Notes: a model not told the origin generated them from the letters alone. Shown: positions 50,462 to 59,196, numbered from the stretch's first letter. The stretch is DNA of 64,000 nucleotides from an uncultured Pseudomonadota bacterium (GCA_903884105.1 CAISDJ010000016.1:1-64000), one strand, 5' to 3'. Numbers and translations: made by a program.

Positions 50462-51825
50462 GTGGACCACGGATCCTGGTTGTAGACGACGAGTCGGAGA
50501 TCCGGGGGCTGCTGCAGGAGATCCTGGCGGATGAAGGCTATGACGTGGAGTCTGCGGCTGACGCGGCAGAGGCGCGGTCGCGCCGGGTGAAACATGAGCC
50601 GGATCTGATCCTGTTGGATATCTGGATGCCCGATACCGATGGCATCACGCTGCTGCGAGAGTGGGCACAGTCTTTATCCGGCTTGCCCTGTCCAGTTGTC
50701 ATGATGTCCGGCCACGGAAGTGTCGAGACCGCTGTTGAGGCGACGCGCCTCGGCGCGTTCGATTTCATCGAAAAGCCCCTCTCGCTTGCCAAGCTGCTTC
50801 GCACCGTGGAGCGGGCTCTGGAATCCGGCAAGCACAAGCGGCAGGTGCCGCGCGCCATGTCGGCGCCTGTTGTGGCTCCTGTCGGCAAGAGCCGCGTCAT
50901 GCAGGCGCTGCGCGAGCAGGTTCATCAGGTCGCGCCGCATGACGCATCGGTACTCCTCATCGGGGAGACGGGAACGGGGCGCGAAGCGTTCGCGCGCTAT
51001 GTGCATTCGATATCGAAGCGCGGCGCAGGTCCGTTCGTGACGATCATCGCCGCCGGCGTTGGCGACGAGCATGCGACAGCCCTGATGAACGGATCAGAGA
51101 GCGCCGAGGGCGTTCGTGCCGGCCTGCTCGAGCAGGCCAACGGTGGGGTGCTGTTCGTCAATGGCCTGGAAGATCTGTCGCCGGCAGTGCAGCGACTGCT
51201 TCTCGCTGGCCTCGAGTCTCGTTCGTTCCTGCGAGTTGGTGGTCAGCGCCCCGTGCCCCTCGATGTGCGGCTCATCTGTTCTGCACGTCCTGGTATCGAC
51301 CAACCGGGTGAATCCAGGTCGGTCCGTGTCGACCTGCTCGCTCACCTCAACGTCATCAAGCTGAACATCCCGCCGCTGCGCGACTATGCCGAAGACGTGC
51401 CTGATCTGCTGCGGTATTACGTCGACCGGCTCGTCGATGACGAGCAGCTGCACTTCCGGCGCTTTGGCGTCGCCGCGCAGAATCGGTTGCGCAATTATCC
51501 GTGGCCCGGGAATGTCAGTGAACTCAAAAGCCTCGTTAAGCGCCTGCTCATTCTGGGCGGCCCTGAGGAAATCGGTCTGGACGAAGTCGAGCGAGAGCTC
51601 GCTGCACAGACCCAGTCCAGCGAACCGCTGGTGAAACAGGACCTGCTTGCGCTGCCCCTTCGGGAGGCGCGAGAGCAGTTCGAGAGGGCCTACCTGCAGC
51701 AGCAGCTGATCCTGTGCAATGGCAAAGTGGGGCAGCTCGCGAAGCGGGTCGGCATGGAGCGGACGCACCTGTACCGGAAGCTGCGCTTGCTCGGCGTGGA
51801 TTTCAGGCAGTCGCTCGACGACTGA
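50458..51825 (+). CDS. ntrX: NtrX-like response regulator with degenerate AAA+ domain
   Basis: 455 residues. The receiver domain is intact (VVDDES, acceptor Asp54 in LILLDIWMP, Lys in FIEKPLS). The central sigma-54-activator domain has decayed. Walker A is GETGTGRE (169-176), with Arg175 for the catalytic Lys. The GAFTGA loop is absent. Walker B reads VLFVNG (231-236) instead of LFLDE. The sensor region ATN is SAR. The C-terminal Fis-type HTH (RVGMERTHLYRKLRLLGVD) is intact. It should therefore bind DNA and be phosphorylated by NtrY but not remodel sigma-54 polymerase. Confidence 0.9.
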   Translation: MSGPRILVVDDESEIRGLLQEILADEGYDVESAADAAEARSRRVKHEPDLILLDIWMPDTDGITLLREWAQSLSGLPCPVVMMSGHGSVETAVEATRLGAFDFIEKPLSLAKLLRTVERALESGKHKRQVPRAMSAPVVAPVGKSRVMQALREQVHQVAPHDASVLLIGETGTGREAFARYVHSISKRGAGPFVTIIAAGVGDEHATALMNGSESAEGVRAGLLEQANGGVLFVNGLEDLSPAVQRLLLAGLESRSFLRVGGQRPVPLDVRLICSARPGIDQPGESRSVRVDLLAHLNVIKLNIPPLRDYAEDVPDLLRYYVDRLVDDEQLHFRRFGVAAQNRLRNYPWPGNVSELKSLVKRLLILGGPEEIGLDEVERELAAQTQSSEPLVKQDLLALPLREAREQFERAYLQQQLILCNGKVGQLAKRVGMERTHLYRKLRLLGVDFRQSLDD

Positions 51826-51831
51826 TGCGGC

Positions 51832-52398
51832 TTATTCGCCGACGCGGATGACCAGCGCGTCGATCTGCGCTTCGCGCAGCTTGCGTCTTGTTTCGTCCAG
51901 CGACTTGAGGTTGGTGACCGGACCGATGCGGACCCGGTGCCAGGTGTCGCTGTCGACGGCAACCTTCTGGACCTTTGACTCGATGCCCTGCAGGGCCAGC
52001 ACCGCACGCATCTTCTCGGCGTCGACGGCATTGCGGAACGACCCTGCCTGCAGGATATAGGCGCCGGGTTTGTCGACCGGAAGCGCGGGCCCGTTCGGGC
52101 GGACGTCCTTCTCGCGTTCCGGAATCACGACTTCGAATTTCGGCAACATTTCGTAGAAGTCGAGCTGCGTCTCGGAATCGGCGCTCTGTGAGGCAGGCGC
52201 GGGCTTGTCCGTTGTCTGGGAGTCATCTACAGCCAAGGCGGCTGTGGCCACAGGCGGCAGATTTCCCTTGCGCCGGTCATGGACATAGACGCCTGCCGCC
52301 ACGCCCAAGCCGATGACGAGACCCGCTACTAGCCCGACACCGCCTGAGAATTCCAGCGCCCCTTGCTTGCCGCGGGCGTGCTTGTAGTCCTTGGTCAT
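51832..52398 (-). CDS. SPOR-domain cell-division protein, FtsN-like
   Basis: 188 residues. Short basic cytoplasmic N-terminus (MTKDYKHARGKQG), one membrane helix (VGLVAGLVIGLGVAAGVYV), a flexible periplasmic linker with FYEMLPKFEVVIP, and a C-terminal SPOR domain (AYILQAGSFRNAVDAEKMRA, WHRVRIGPV) that binds denuded septal peptidoglycan. It follows argS by 2 bp, as in Pseudomonas. FtsN function is likely but not certain, since other SPOR proteins look alike. Confidence 0.88.
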   Translation of the reverse strand: MTKDYKHARGKQGALEFSGGVGLVAGLVIGLGVAAGVYVHDRRKGNLPPVATAALAVDDSQTTDKPAPASQSADSETQLDFYEMLPKFEVVIPEREKDVRPNGPALPVDKPGAYILQAGSFRNAVDAEKMRAVLALQGIESKVQKVAVDSDTWHRVRIGPVTNLKSLDETRRKLREAQIDALVIRVGE

Positions 52399-52400
52399 CG

Positions 52401-54086
52401 CTACATTGTATCCGGGGCCGTCACTCCGAGCAGCGTCAGCCCATTTTCCAGGACCTGTCTGGCCGCCTCAACGAGATTCAGCCGTGCATCCCGCAGGGCG
52501 CCGTCATCGACGAGGAACTTTGTTGCGTTGTAGTACGTATGAAACTCGCCTGCGAGCTCTCTCAGGTAATGGGCGACCTGGTGCGGCTCCATGTCGCGAG
52601 CAGCCGTTTCCAGGAGCTCGGGGAAGTAGGTGAGCCGGCGAATGAGCGCCTTCTCGTGGGGGTCTGCAAGCTGAGCCAGCGCCCCCGCCTTGAAGCCAGG
52701 CGTAAACGCCAGGCCCTTCTCGACAAGCTGACGGAATACGCTGCGCACCCGCGCGTGGGCGTACTGCACGTAGTACACGGGATTCTCCTCGCTCTGCGCG
52801 AGTGCGAGATCGATATCGAACACGAACTCCGTATCGGCCTTGCGAAGGGTCAGGAAGAAACGCACGGCATCCCGACCCACCCACCCGATCAGGTCCCGCA
52901 GCGTCACATAGGAACCCGCGCGCTTGGAGATCTTGACCTCCTCGCCGCCGCGCGTGACCCGTACCATCTTGTGCAGAATGTAGTCCGGAAAGCTCGCCGG
53001 GATGCCGACATTGAGTGCTTGCAGTCCTGCGCGGACACGCGCGATCGTGCCGTGATGATCGGTGCCCTGGATGTTGATCGCCTTCATGAAGCCGCGTTCC
53101 CACTTCGTTACGTGGTAAGCGACGTCCGGTACAAAGTACGTGTACGTACCATCAGACTTGCGCATGACGCGATCCTTGTCATCACCGTAGTCCGTGGTCT
53201 TGAGCCACAACGCGCCTTCCTGCTCGTAGGTCTTGCCGCTTGCAACCAGGCCGCGGACGGTTTCGTCCACTTTGCCATCGCTGTAGAGGCTGGATTCGAG
53301 GTAGTAAACGTCAAAATCCACGCCGAACTTCTGCAGGTCCAGATCCTGCTCCCGGCGAAGATATGCCACCGCGAAGCGGCGAATGGCATCGAGGTCTTCC
53401 ACATCGCCACTGGCCGTGACCGTTGTGTCATCGGCGCTCACGGAACTGCGCGCCTGAAAGTCCGCGGCAATATCCTCGATGTACTCGCCGTTGTAGGCGG
53501 ATTCCGGCCATCCCGGCTCGCCGGGCTTGACCCCGATCGCGCGGGCCTGAACCGACAGGGCCAGGTTGTGGATCTGGACACCGGCGTCGTTGTAGTAGAA
53601 CTCGCGGGTGACGGCGTATCCCTGCGACTGCATCAGGGCGGCGAGCGAATCGCCGAGCGCTGCCTGCCGTCCATGTCCGACATGCAGCGGCCCCGTCGGG
53701 TTGGCGGAAACGAATTCGACAACGGTTCTCGCGCCTCCTCCCAGGTTGCTGCGTCCGTAGGCGGACTTGAGCTCGAGGATGTGCGTGAGCTCCTGCCCAT
53801 AGGCATTCGGTGATAGATGGAAGTTGATGAAGCCGGGGCCGGCAATCTCGACCCGCTCAACCAGATTGCTAGCGGGCAGCGACTTGACGAGCAGCTCAGC
53901 GAGATCGCGAGGTTTGCGTTTCGCAGCCTTGGCCAGCTTGAGTGCAACACTGGTCGCAAAATCGCCATGAGCGGGATCGCGAGTGCGCTCCAGTTCCACG
54001 TCTGGCAGTGCACTGCCGTCAGGCAAGCTGCCTGCAGGGAGGGCACCAATTGCACTCGCGACGAGGTGTGAAATCTGCTGCTTCAA
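52401..54086 (-). CDS. argS: Arginyl-tRNA synthetase
   Basis: 561 residues. Class I synthetase with HIGH as HVGH in [18 protein letters not shown] and a KMSKS remnant in [11 protein letters not shown]. The N-terminal Arg-specific domain ([20 protein letters not shown]) and C-terminal anticodon-binding DALR domain are complete. It lies between priA (96 bp upstream) and the SPOR gene. Confidence 0.97.
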   Translation of the reverse strand: MKQQISHLVASAIGALPAGSLPDGSALPDVELERTRDPAHGDFATSVALKLAKAAKRKPRDLAELLVKSLPASNLVERVEIAGPGFINFHLSPNAYGQELTHILELKSAYGRSNLGGGARTVVEFVSANPTGPLHVGHGRQAALGDSLAALMQSQGYAVTREFYYNDAGVQIHNLALSVQARAIGVKPGEPGWPESAYNGEYIEDIAADFQARSSVSADDTTVTASGDVEDLDAIRRFAVAYLRREQDLDLQKFGVDFDVYYLESSLYSDGKVDETVRGLVASGKTYEQEGALWLKTTDYGDDKDRVMRKSDGTYTYFVPDVAYHVTKWERGFMKAINIQGTDHHGTIARVRAGLQALNVGIPASFPDYILHKMVRVTRGGEEVKISKRAGSYVTLRDLIGWVGRDAVRFFLTLRKADTEFVFDIDLALAQSEENPVYYVQYAHARVRSVFRQLVEKGLAFTPGFKAGALAQLADPHEKALIRRLTYFPELLETAARDMEPHQVAHYLRELAGEFHTYYNATKFLVDDGALRDARLNLVEAARQVLENGLTLLGVTAPDTM

Positions 54087-54182
54087 GATCTATCCTTAAC
54101 GCTGATAGGGGCGGGGATCGGGGAAGCGCAAGTCTACGCTACGCTAGGCTGAGTCGCGACACGTGGCGGGCAGGGACAGCCG

Positions 54183-56402
54183 TTAGAACAACTCGAGTGG
54201 ATCCACATCCAAAGACCATCGCACCTTGCGGGATTCCGGCAGGTCGTCGAGTTGAGAGATCCATCCTGCCAGGAACGTCTGCAACTGCGATGGAGCGACG
54301 GCCTGCAGCAACAGCTGCGCCCTGAAGCGATCGCCACGACGTTGCATCGGTGCTGGAGCCGGTCCGAGCAGGGACACCTGTGCCCGTGTGGACTTCGCTA
54401 TGCGCCGTGCCGTCGCCAGGAAGTGCATGGGCGGATCTTCGGTTGTGGCCTCGGCACGAATCAATGCGAGCCGGCTGAAGGGAGGCCATCCCGCGGCTTC
54501 GCGTTCCCGCAGCGCAGCCGTCGCAAAGGCCCCGTAGCCACCAGCAAGCAGTTGCTGGAGGAGTGGGTGATCCGGGTACTCGGTCTGGATGAGGACCTCG
54601 CCTGGACGGGAAGCGCGACCAGCGCGCCCGGCAACCTGGATGATGCTCTGTGCCAGTCGCTCGCTGGCGCGGAAATCCGTGCTGAACAGGCCCTGGTCGG
54701 CATTCATGACAATCACCAGGGTCACATCAGGAAAGTGGTGACCCTTCGTCAGCATTTGCGTGCCGACGAGAATGCGAACAGCACCGCTGTGGATTCGTTC
54801 CATGGCGGCGTCGAGCTCGCCTTTGCGGCGCGTGTTGTCACGATCGATTCGTACCAGCGGCACGTCGGGAAAGATGTTGCCCAGGGTCTCCTCGATGCGT
54901 TCAGTCCCCTGGCCAACTGGCTTTGTCGGCGCCTGGCAGACAGGGCAGGTGGCAGGAATGGCCTGCTCCCTTGCGCAGTGATGGCAGACGAGCTTGTTGT
55001 CTTGCCGATGTACCGTCAGCCGCGCATCGCAACTCGGGCAGGGTGCGGCCCAGCCGCAGCCCGGGCAGAACAGTGCCGGGGCGTAGCCACGGCGATTCAG
55101 ATAGAGCAGTACCTGACCGCCGGCATCAAGGTGCCGACGGATGGCCAGCATCGCCGGCGTCGACAGGCCCTGATTGGCGGCGTGCTGACGCAGATCGATC
55201 ACGCCAATGTGCGGCGCCGTCGCGCTGCCGGCCCTTTGTGGCAACACCAGGTGCTCGCTGCGGGTGCGCGCACCCGGCCGGGACAAGCGAGCGAGGCTTT
55301 CCAGCGACGGTGTGGCCGATCCCAGAACGACGGGAACACCGTGCCGCTGTGCGCGGGCAATGGCGAGATCGCGAGCCGAATAGCGGAAGCCTTCCTGCTG
55401 CTTGTAGGAGGCATCGTGCTCTTCGTCGACGACGATGAGGCCCGGCCGCGCGAGCGGCGCAAACACAGCAGAACGGGTGCCGATGACAATGCCCGCAGCA
55501 CCGTTCCGCGCGTTGCGCCAGGCGGCCAGTCGTTCCGAGTCATTGAGCGCCGAATGCAGCACGGCCAACGGTGCCGAAAATCGATCAGAAAATCGCTGCG
55601 TCAATTGCGGCGTCAAGGCGATTTCCGGCACCAATACCAGTGCCTGCCGACCTTGCGCGAGCACCGTTTCGATCGCCCGCAGGTAGACCTCAGTCTTGCC
55701 GCTTCCTGTCACCCCATCAAGCAACAGCGTTGCAAACCCATCGAGGTTCGCCTCGATTCTTGTAATCGCCGCCTGTTGGGCGTTCCCGAGCTCCGGTCCC
55801 TGTTGCTTGACGCCTTGCGGTGGGGTTGTCGCGACGGCCTGCCTTTCAATCTGCTCAACGAGGCCCCGCTGAATGAGCAAGCGGGCCGCGTCCCGCCAGC
55901 CAGGGAGAGCGGCGTCCAAGCCTCCCGCGGTCAAGCCATGGGGTGAGCAGGAGGCTCGCAGCGTTCTTACCAATGCGTGCTGGCGGGTAGCGCGCGACGT
56001 GACCAGCGTCTCGGCATCCTGCTGGCCAGCAGGCGTCAATCGCCAAGTTCGCTCCGTCGATTCGACTCCCGCGCCCTTTCTAAGTGCGACCGGCAGGGCC
56101 GCTGCCAATACTTCACCTACCGGATGGCGGTAGTAGTCGGCGGACCACACCAGCAGTTCGAGCAGGACTTTATCGAAAACAGGCTCCGTATCGATGGCTT
56201 CAAAGGCGCGCCGGATCTTGTGTTCTGCCAACGAGGTTTGGGCTTGATGCCCTACGAGAATGCCGACTGTCCGACGCTTGCCGAACGGGACCCAGAGGCG
56301 TTGCCCTACGCGCAGCTCGCCTGCGTCCATTCCTTCCGGCGGGCGATAGTCGAACAGCCTCCGAAGCGGTGTGTCGATGGCGATCGAGAGGTACCCGGCC
56401 AT
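54183..56402 (-). CDS. priA: Primosomal replication-restart helicase PriA
   Basis: 739 residues. N-terminal 3'-DNA-binding domain, then Walker A LLDGVTGSGKTEVYLRAIE, Walker B VVDEEHDASYKQQEG, the zinc-binding insert (CPGCGWAAPCPSC, CHHCAREQAIPATCPVC) and the helicase motifs VTLVIVMNADQGLF and QVAGRAGR. It reloads DnaB at stalled forks. It heads priA-argS-SPOR and has DnaA-box-like sites upstream. Confidence 0.97.
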   Translation of the reverse strand: MAGYLSIAIDTPLRRLFDYRPPEGMDAGELRVGQRLWVPFGKRRTVGILVGHQAQTSLAEHKIRRAFEAIDTEPVFDKVLLELLVWSADYYRHPVGEVLAAALPVALRKGAGVESTERTWRLTPAGQQDAETLVTSRATRQHALVRTLRASCSPHGLTAGGLDAALPGWRDAARLLIQRGLVEQIERQAVATTPPQGVKQQGPELGNAQQAAITRIEANLDGFATLLLDGVTGSGKTEVYLRAIETVLAQGRQALVLVPEIALTPQLTQRFSDRFSAPLAVLHSALNDSERLAAWRNARNGAAGIVIGTRSAVFAPLARPGLIVVDEEHDASYKQQEGFRYSARDLAIARAQRHGVPVVLGSATPSLESLARLSRPGARTRSEHLVLPQRAGSATAPHIGVIDLRQHAANQGLSTPAMLAIRRHLDAGGQVLLYLNRRGYAPALFCPGCGWAAPCPSCDARLTVHRQDNKLVCHHCAREQAIPATCPVCQAPTKPVGQGTERIEETLGNIFPDVPLVRIDRDNTRRKGELDAAMERIHSGAVRILVGTQMLTKGHHFPDVTLVIVMNADQGLFSTDFRASERLAQSIIQVAGRAGRASRPGEVLIQTEYPDHPLLQQLLAGGYGAFATAALREREAAGWPPFSRLALIRAEATTEDPPMHFLATARRIAKSTRAQVSLLGPAPAPMQRRGDRFRAQLLLQAVAPSQLQTFLAGWISQLDDLPESRKVRWSLDVDPLELF

Positions 56403-56921
56403 GGTCAGGAATTAGCCTCGTTCTGGTGCACGGTCAGAGGGGGAATCGAAGGTTGCTCGTTATGGAAGGTTGTCCACAAAACCTGTGGATAACTCTGTGG
56501 ATGAGTTGGGGCAAAGGTATCCAAGTGGGCATTTCGACTGTGGGTTTTGCGGTCTGATCAACAAATGATCTGCAGTCAAAGAAGAGCCATAAAATAGAGC
56601 AAATACAATCTGTTATGCCGATCTCAAGGGGTTGCCGCTGCGCAGTGGCATCCTGGTAGCTCAGATGTCGCCGTGGAATTCGCGTGCAGGTGGATGAAAG
56701 CTAGGGGAAAAGCCCTTTCACCGCCGACGTCAACCCCGGCAAGCGTGCCACGTTATACACAGAGTTGCGGCTGATCGGCACTGACGCCGCGGATGAGATA
56801 GTGAGGAAGATCGTCCTACGGAGCCATTGCACGGGCTCCTTGGGCAGCAGCCATGGGCCACTCTGCTACGCTTTCGGCTGAATCGGGTTCGTTCAGCGCG
56901 GTTCGCGCCGACCGGCACCCC
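56403..56921. other. Intergenic region priA / sigma-factor operon with DnaA boxes
   Basis: 519 bp between divergent genes. It contains four DnaA-box-like nonamers, an AT-rich stretch near 56560-56620 with three GATC sites around it (ctGATCaac, atGATCtg, ccGATCtc), and presumably promoters for both flanking operons. A tRNA-like string GGTAGCTCAG at 56655-56664 has no T-arm partner and is not a tRNA. Confidence 0.6.
56470..56761. promoter_or_regulatory. Cluster of four DnaA-box-like sites
   Basis: TTGTCCACA at 56470-56478 (+), TTATCCACA at 56484-56492 (-, perfect), TCATCCACA at 56496-56504 (-, one mismatch) and TTATACACA at 56753-56761 (+, perfect to TTWTNCACA). Three lie within 35 bp next to an AT-rich stretch. 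They could be part of an origin, a DnaA-titration site, or DnaA control of priA. Confidence 0.6.
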
Positions 56922-57485
56922 ATGTCATTAGAGGATGTCCGTCTGAACTCTGCCCGCGCGCTGGATCAGTTCTTGTCGAGTGTCGAAAGACGGGCGTTTC
57001 GAATCGCAAGCATCGCGCTGCGCGACCAGGAAGAAGCGCTCGACGTCGTCCAGGACGCGATGCTGCAGCTGGCGCGCCGGTATGGCAGTCGGCCTTCGAG
57101 TGAATGGATGCCCTTGTTCTATCGAATTCTGCAGAACCGCATTCGCGACTCGCAGCGGCGCAAGGCGGTTCGCAACCGCATATTTGCGTGGTGGCCATCG
57201 GGATCCGCGGGAGACGACGTGTCGCCTGACGATCCGGTGATCGATGCAGCAGACGGGAGACCACAGCCGGATTCGGTGGTGGCGAACGGCGAGGCCTTGA
57301 AGGCATTGGAGAGTGCGGTCGCGGAACTCCCGGCCAGGCAGTCCGAGGCGTTCTTGCTGCGGACGATTGAGGGACTGGATGTTGCCGCGACGGCCGCCGC
57401 GATGGGGTGTTCGGAAGGGAGCGTCAAGACGCATTATTCGAGGGCGGTGCACACGTTGCGCGCCCGTCTGGGAGAAGCTTGGTGA
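56922..57485 (+). CDS. ECF-type sigma-70 family factor
   Basis: 187 residues from ATG 56922. Region 2 (RRAFRIASIALRDQEEALDVVQDAMLQLARRY, seen at 25-56) and region 4 (VAELPARQSEAFLLRTIEGL, CSEGSVKTHYSRAVHTLRARL) are clear; the linker between is about 45 residues. It heads a four-gene operon in which each gene overlaps the next by 4 nt. The next protein has the layout of an anti-sigma factor. Its regulon is unknown. Confidence 0.93.
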   Translation: MSLEDVRLNSARALDQFLSSVERRAFRIASIALRDQEEALDVVQDAMLQLARRYGSRPSSEWMPLFYRILQNRIRDSQRRKAVRNRIFAWWPSGSAGDDVSPDDPVIDAADGRPQPDSVVANGEALKALESAVAELPARQSEAFLLRTIEGLDVAATAAAMGCSEGSVKTHYSRAVHTLRARLGEAW

Positions 57486-57937
57486 CCACAGCTGACGAAA
57501 GGCCGCCGGTTCACGGTGGGAGTGAGACCGAAGAAACGCGCGAAGCCGCCTTCGCTGAGCGTGCGCGCCACCTGTTGGCGGAGGGTGTCGATCATCTGGA
57601 CGGGCGGACGCGCTCGCGATTGGCTCAGGCGCGCCATGCGGCACTCGATCAGCTGCAGTCGGCGCAATCCCGTCGCGGGTTCTCGATGGGAGGTTGGCTC
57701 GCGCCAGCAGGAGGGTTCGCTGCAGTCGTGGTAGCCGCGCTCATCTGGGTCGGCATGCCGGCGATTGATCCAGTGAGCCAGACGGCAGCGGTTCGCACAG
57801 ACATGGGTGGCACGGCAGCCGATGACCTGGCACTCATGGCAGATGCGGAAAACCTCGAGCTGGCCGAAGAGATCGAGTTCTATTCCTGGCTTGAAGCGGA
57901 AGCGGTCCTGCCAGCTGCAACTGGAGGCGTAGGGTGA
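57482..57937 (+). CDS. DUF3619 membrane protein, putative anti-sigma factor
   Basis: 151 residues from GTG 57482 (GTGA overlap with the sigma gene). A cytoplasmic helical N-terminus (FAERARHLLAEGVDHLDGRTRSRL, abbreviated) is followed by one membrane helix (GGFAAVVVAALIWVGMPAI) and an acidic periplasmic tail. This single-pass layout next to an ECF sigma gene suggests an anti-sigma factor, as commonly proposed for this arrangement; binding is not shown. Confidence 0.85.
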   Translation: MTTADERPPVHGGSETEETREAAFAERARHLLAEGVDHLDGRTRSRLAQARHAALDQLQSAQSRRGFSMGGWLAPAGGFAAVVVAALIWVGMPAIDPVSQTAAVRTDMGGTAADDLALMADAENLELAEEIEFYSWLEAEAVLPAATGGVG

Positions 57938-58188
57938 GCAGCCAGCGGCCGTGCCATGGCATGGGCCTGGTCGCGATGGCGATGTTGCTGCCGCTGGGCG
58001 TCGGGGCGGCGGACAGCGCACCGCCGAAGGCGAAAGGTCCGGTGCCGGCCGACTTTCTCGAGTACCTCTCGGCACTTGAAGGCGCCGATGACAACTGGAC
58101 TGATTTCGAGGTGGTTGACGTACAGCCTCCTCCGAGAAACACCAAGACGGTTGCGCCGAAGGCAGCCAAGGCGGTTGAATCAAAATGA
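57934..58188 (+). CDS. Small secreted protein of the sigma operon
   Basis: 84 residues, GTG start overlapping the previous stop by 4 nt. A signal peptide (GLVAMAMLLPLGVGAADS) precedes a short Pro/Lys-rich periplasmic part containing VPADFLEYLSALEGADDNW. I do not recognise a named family. The same position is held by similarly small proteins in related sigma/DUF3106 operons. Coupled to DUF3106 by another 4-nt overlap. Confidence 0.75.
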   Translation: MSSQRPCHGMGLVAMAMLLPLGVGAADSAPPKAKGPVPADFLEYLSALEGADDNWTDFEVVDVQPPPRNTKTVAPKAAKAVESK

Positions 58189-58676
58189 AGCGACATTTCC
58201 ATCACTGGTTGCCAGCCGTACTGCTTGGCGTCTGCCTTTGCTTCGGTGCTGCACATGCGGCAGACGCTCCCGGTATCGCATGGCCTGCGTTGACCGTCGA
58301 GCAGCAGCAGATCCTGGCAGGCTTTGAAGGCAATTGGGATCAGCTTGCGCCGGGCAGGCAAGTCGCCTTGGCGAAGGGTACGGAGCGATGGCTGGCGATG
58401 ACGCCGGATCAACGGGAGAAGGCCGGCGATCGATTCAAGCGCTGGCAGTCACTGACGGATGATCAACGGGCGCAGATTCGGGATCGCTACCGGGGTTTCC
58501 AGGATCTGGCTCCCGACGAACAGGCACGGCTGCGCGACAACTTCCGTCGATTCCGCGACTTGTCACCCGAGCGCCGGCAGGAGCTGCGAGAGCGGTTCCG
58601 GCAGCTGACGCCGGAGCAGAGGCAGCGGGTGCGCGAGCGACTGCAGAATCGCCGGCCACCCCCAAGAAGGCAGTAG
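58185..58676 (+). CDS. DUF3106 periplasmic protein
   Basis: 163 residues. A signal peptide ends AAHAADA. The rest is helical, with repeated units of the type LTxxQRxxxRxRxxxF: MTPDQREKAGDRFKRW, LTDDQRAQIRDRYRGF, LAPDEQARLRDNFRRF, LSPERRQELRERFRQL and LTPEQRQRVRERLQN. About five tandem repeats of 14-17 residues are visible. This resembles CpxP/Spy-type periplasmic stress chaperones, so an envelope-stress role under the adjacent sigma factor is likely but inferred. Confidence 0.88.
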   Translation: MKRHFHHWLPAVLLGVCLCFGAAHAADAPGIAWPALTVEQQQILAGFEGNWDQLAPGRQVALAKGTERWLAMTPDQREKAGDRFKRWQSLTDDQRAQIRDRYRGFQDLAPDEQARLRDNFRRFRDLSPERRQELRERFRQLTPEQRQRVRERLQNRRPPPRRQ

Positions 58677-58693
58677 GCCCGCCCGGGACTCTG

Positions 58694-59077
58694 TCAGACG
58701 GCCTTGACCGACCGGATCACCTGGGCCACGGCTGCCTGACCATCGCCGTACAACATGCGGGTGATGTCCAGGTAGAACAACATGTTCTCGATCCCGGAGA
58801 ACCCAGTTCCTTGGCCACGCTTGATGACGATGCCATTCTTCGCATCGTCCGCATTCAGGATCGGCTCGCCGTAGATCGGGCTCCACTTGTCGTTGCGCGT
58901 CACCGGTTGACGACGTCGTTCGTACTGATGATGAACCTCACCCCCCGCCGATTCGAACTCGGCGTTGATCTCTTCCGGGAATGCGATGATGTCGTAAGGG
59001 ATGACCGCTTCTGCCAGCAACACATTCATGCGGGCAGGCATGCGGCCAGTCACAACGTAAATCGCGAGCTTCACCAT
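58694..59077 (-). CDS. Truncated transhydrogenase PntB domain III-like protein, frame-scrambled
   Basis: 127 residues from ATG 59077. It matches the C-terminal part of NAD(P) transhydrogenase beta (domain III): TGRMPARMNVLLAEA, IPYDIIAFPEEINAEF, SPIYGEPILNADDAKN and IVIKRGQGTGFSGIENMLFY. The first Rossmann strand with the NADP-binding GxGxxA is missing, as are all membrane helices. Residues 46-57 make no sense in this frame, but the next frame gives VRFIISTNDVVN, restoring the NDVVNP motif. The two shift points are a C6 run (58941-58946) and GG at 58905-58906. Converges on the DUF3106 gene. Either sequence error or a decaying or novel half-domain gene. Confidence 0.75.
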   Translation of the reverse strand: MVKLAIYVVTGRMPARMNVLLAEAVIPYDIIAFPEEINAEFESAGGEVHHQYERRRQPVTRNDKWSPIYGEPILNADDAKNGIVIKRGQGTGFSGIENMLFYLDITRMLYGDGQAAVAQVIRSVKAV

Positions 59078-59084
59078 GAGCTCT

Positions 59085-59116
59085 TTTTCCTGCGGCCGTC
59101 GCAGCCGTCAGGAAAA
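59085..59116 (-). promoter_or_regulatory. Hairpin covering the Shine-Dalgarno of the PntB-like gene
   Basis: TTTTCCTG (59085-59092) pairs with CAGGAAAA (59109-59116), and inside it CGGC pairs with GCCG with one bulged base and a 7-nt loop. On the minus strand the AGGA before ATG 59077 lies in the stem, so translation could be blocked until it melts. Confidence 0.55.
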
Positions 59117-59196
59117 GGCGCGGGCTGTCTTTGTGCACTTGGCGCTGTCGAATGATTTCGTTGAATTATGGTATCTGGCTCGCGTATCGTAGACGT

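Noticed and set aside
52539-53813. 424-codon frame antisense to argS
   Set aside because: Shadow of a real class I synthetase gene; no recognisable motif of its own.
54252-55946. 564-codon frame antisense to priA
   Set aside because: Overlaps the zinc and helicase motifs of PriA; composition is Arg/Cys-rich and unlike a protein.
56655-56664. tRNA D-arm-like string GGTAGCTCAG
   Set aside because: No acceptor stem, anticodon arm or T-arm GGTTCRA can be placed around it.
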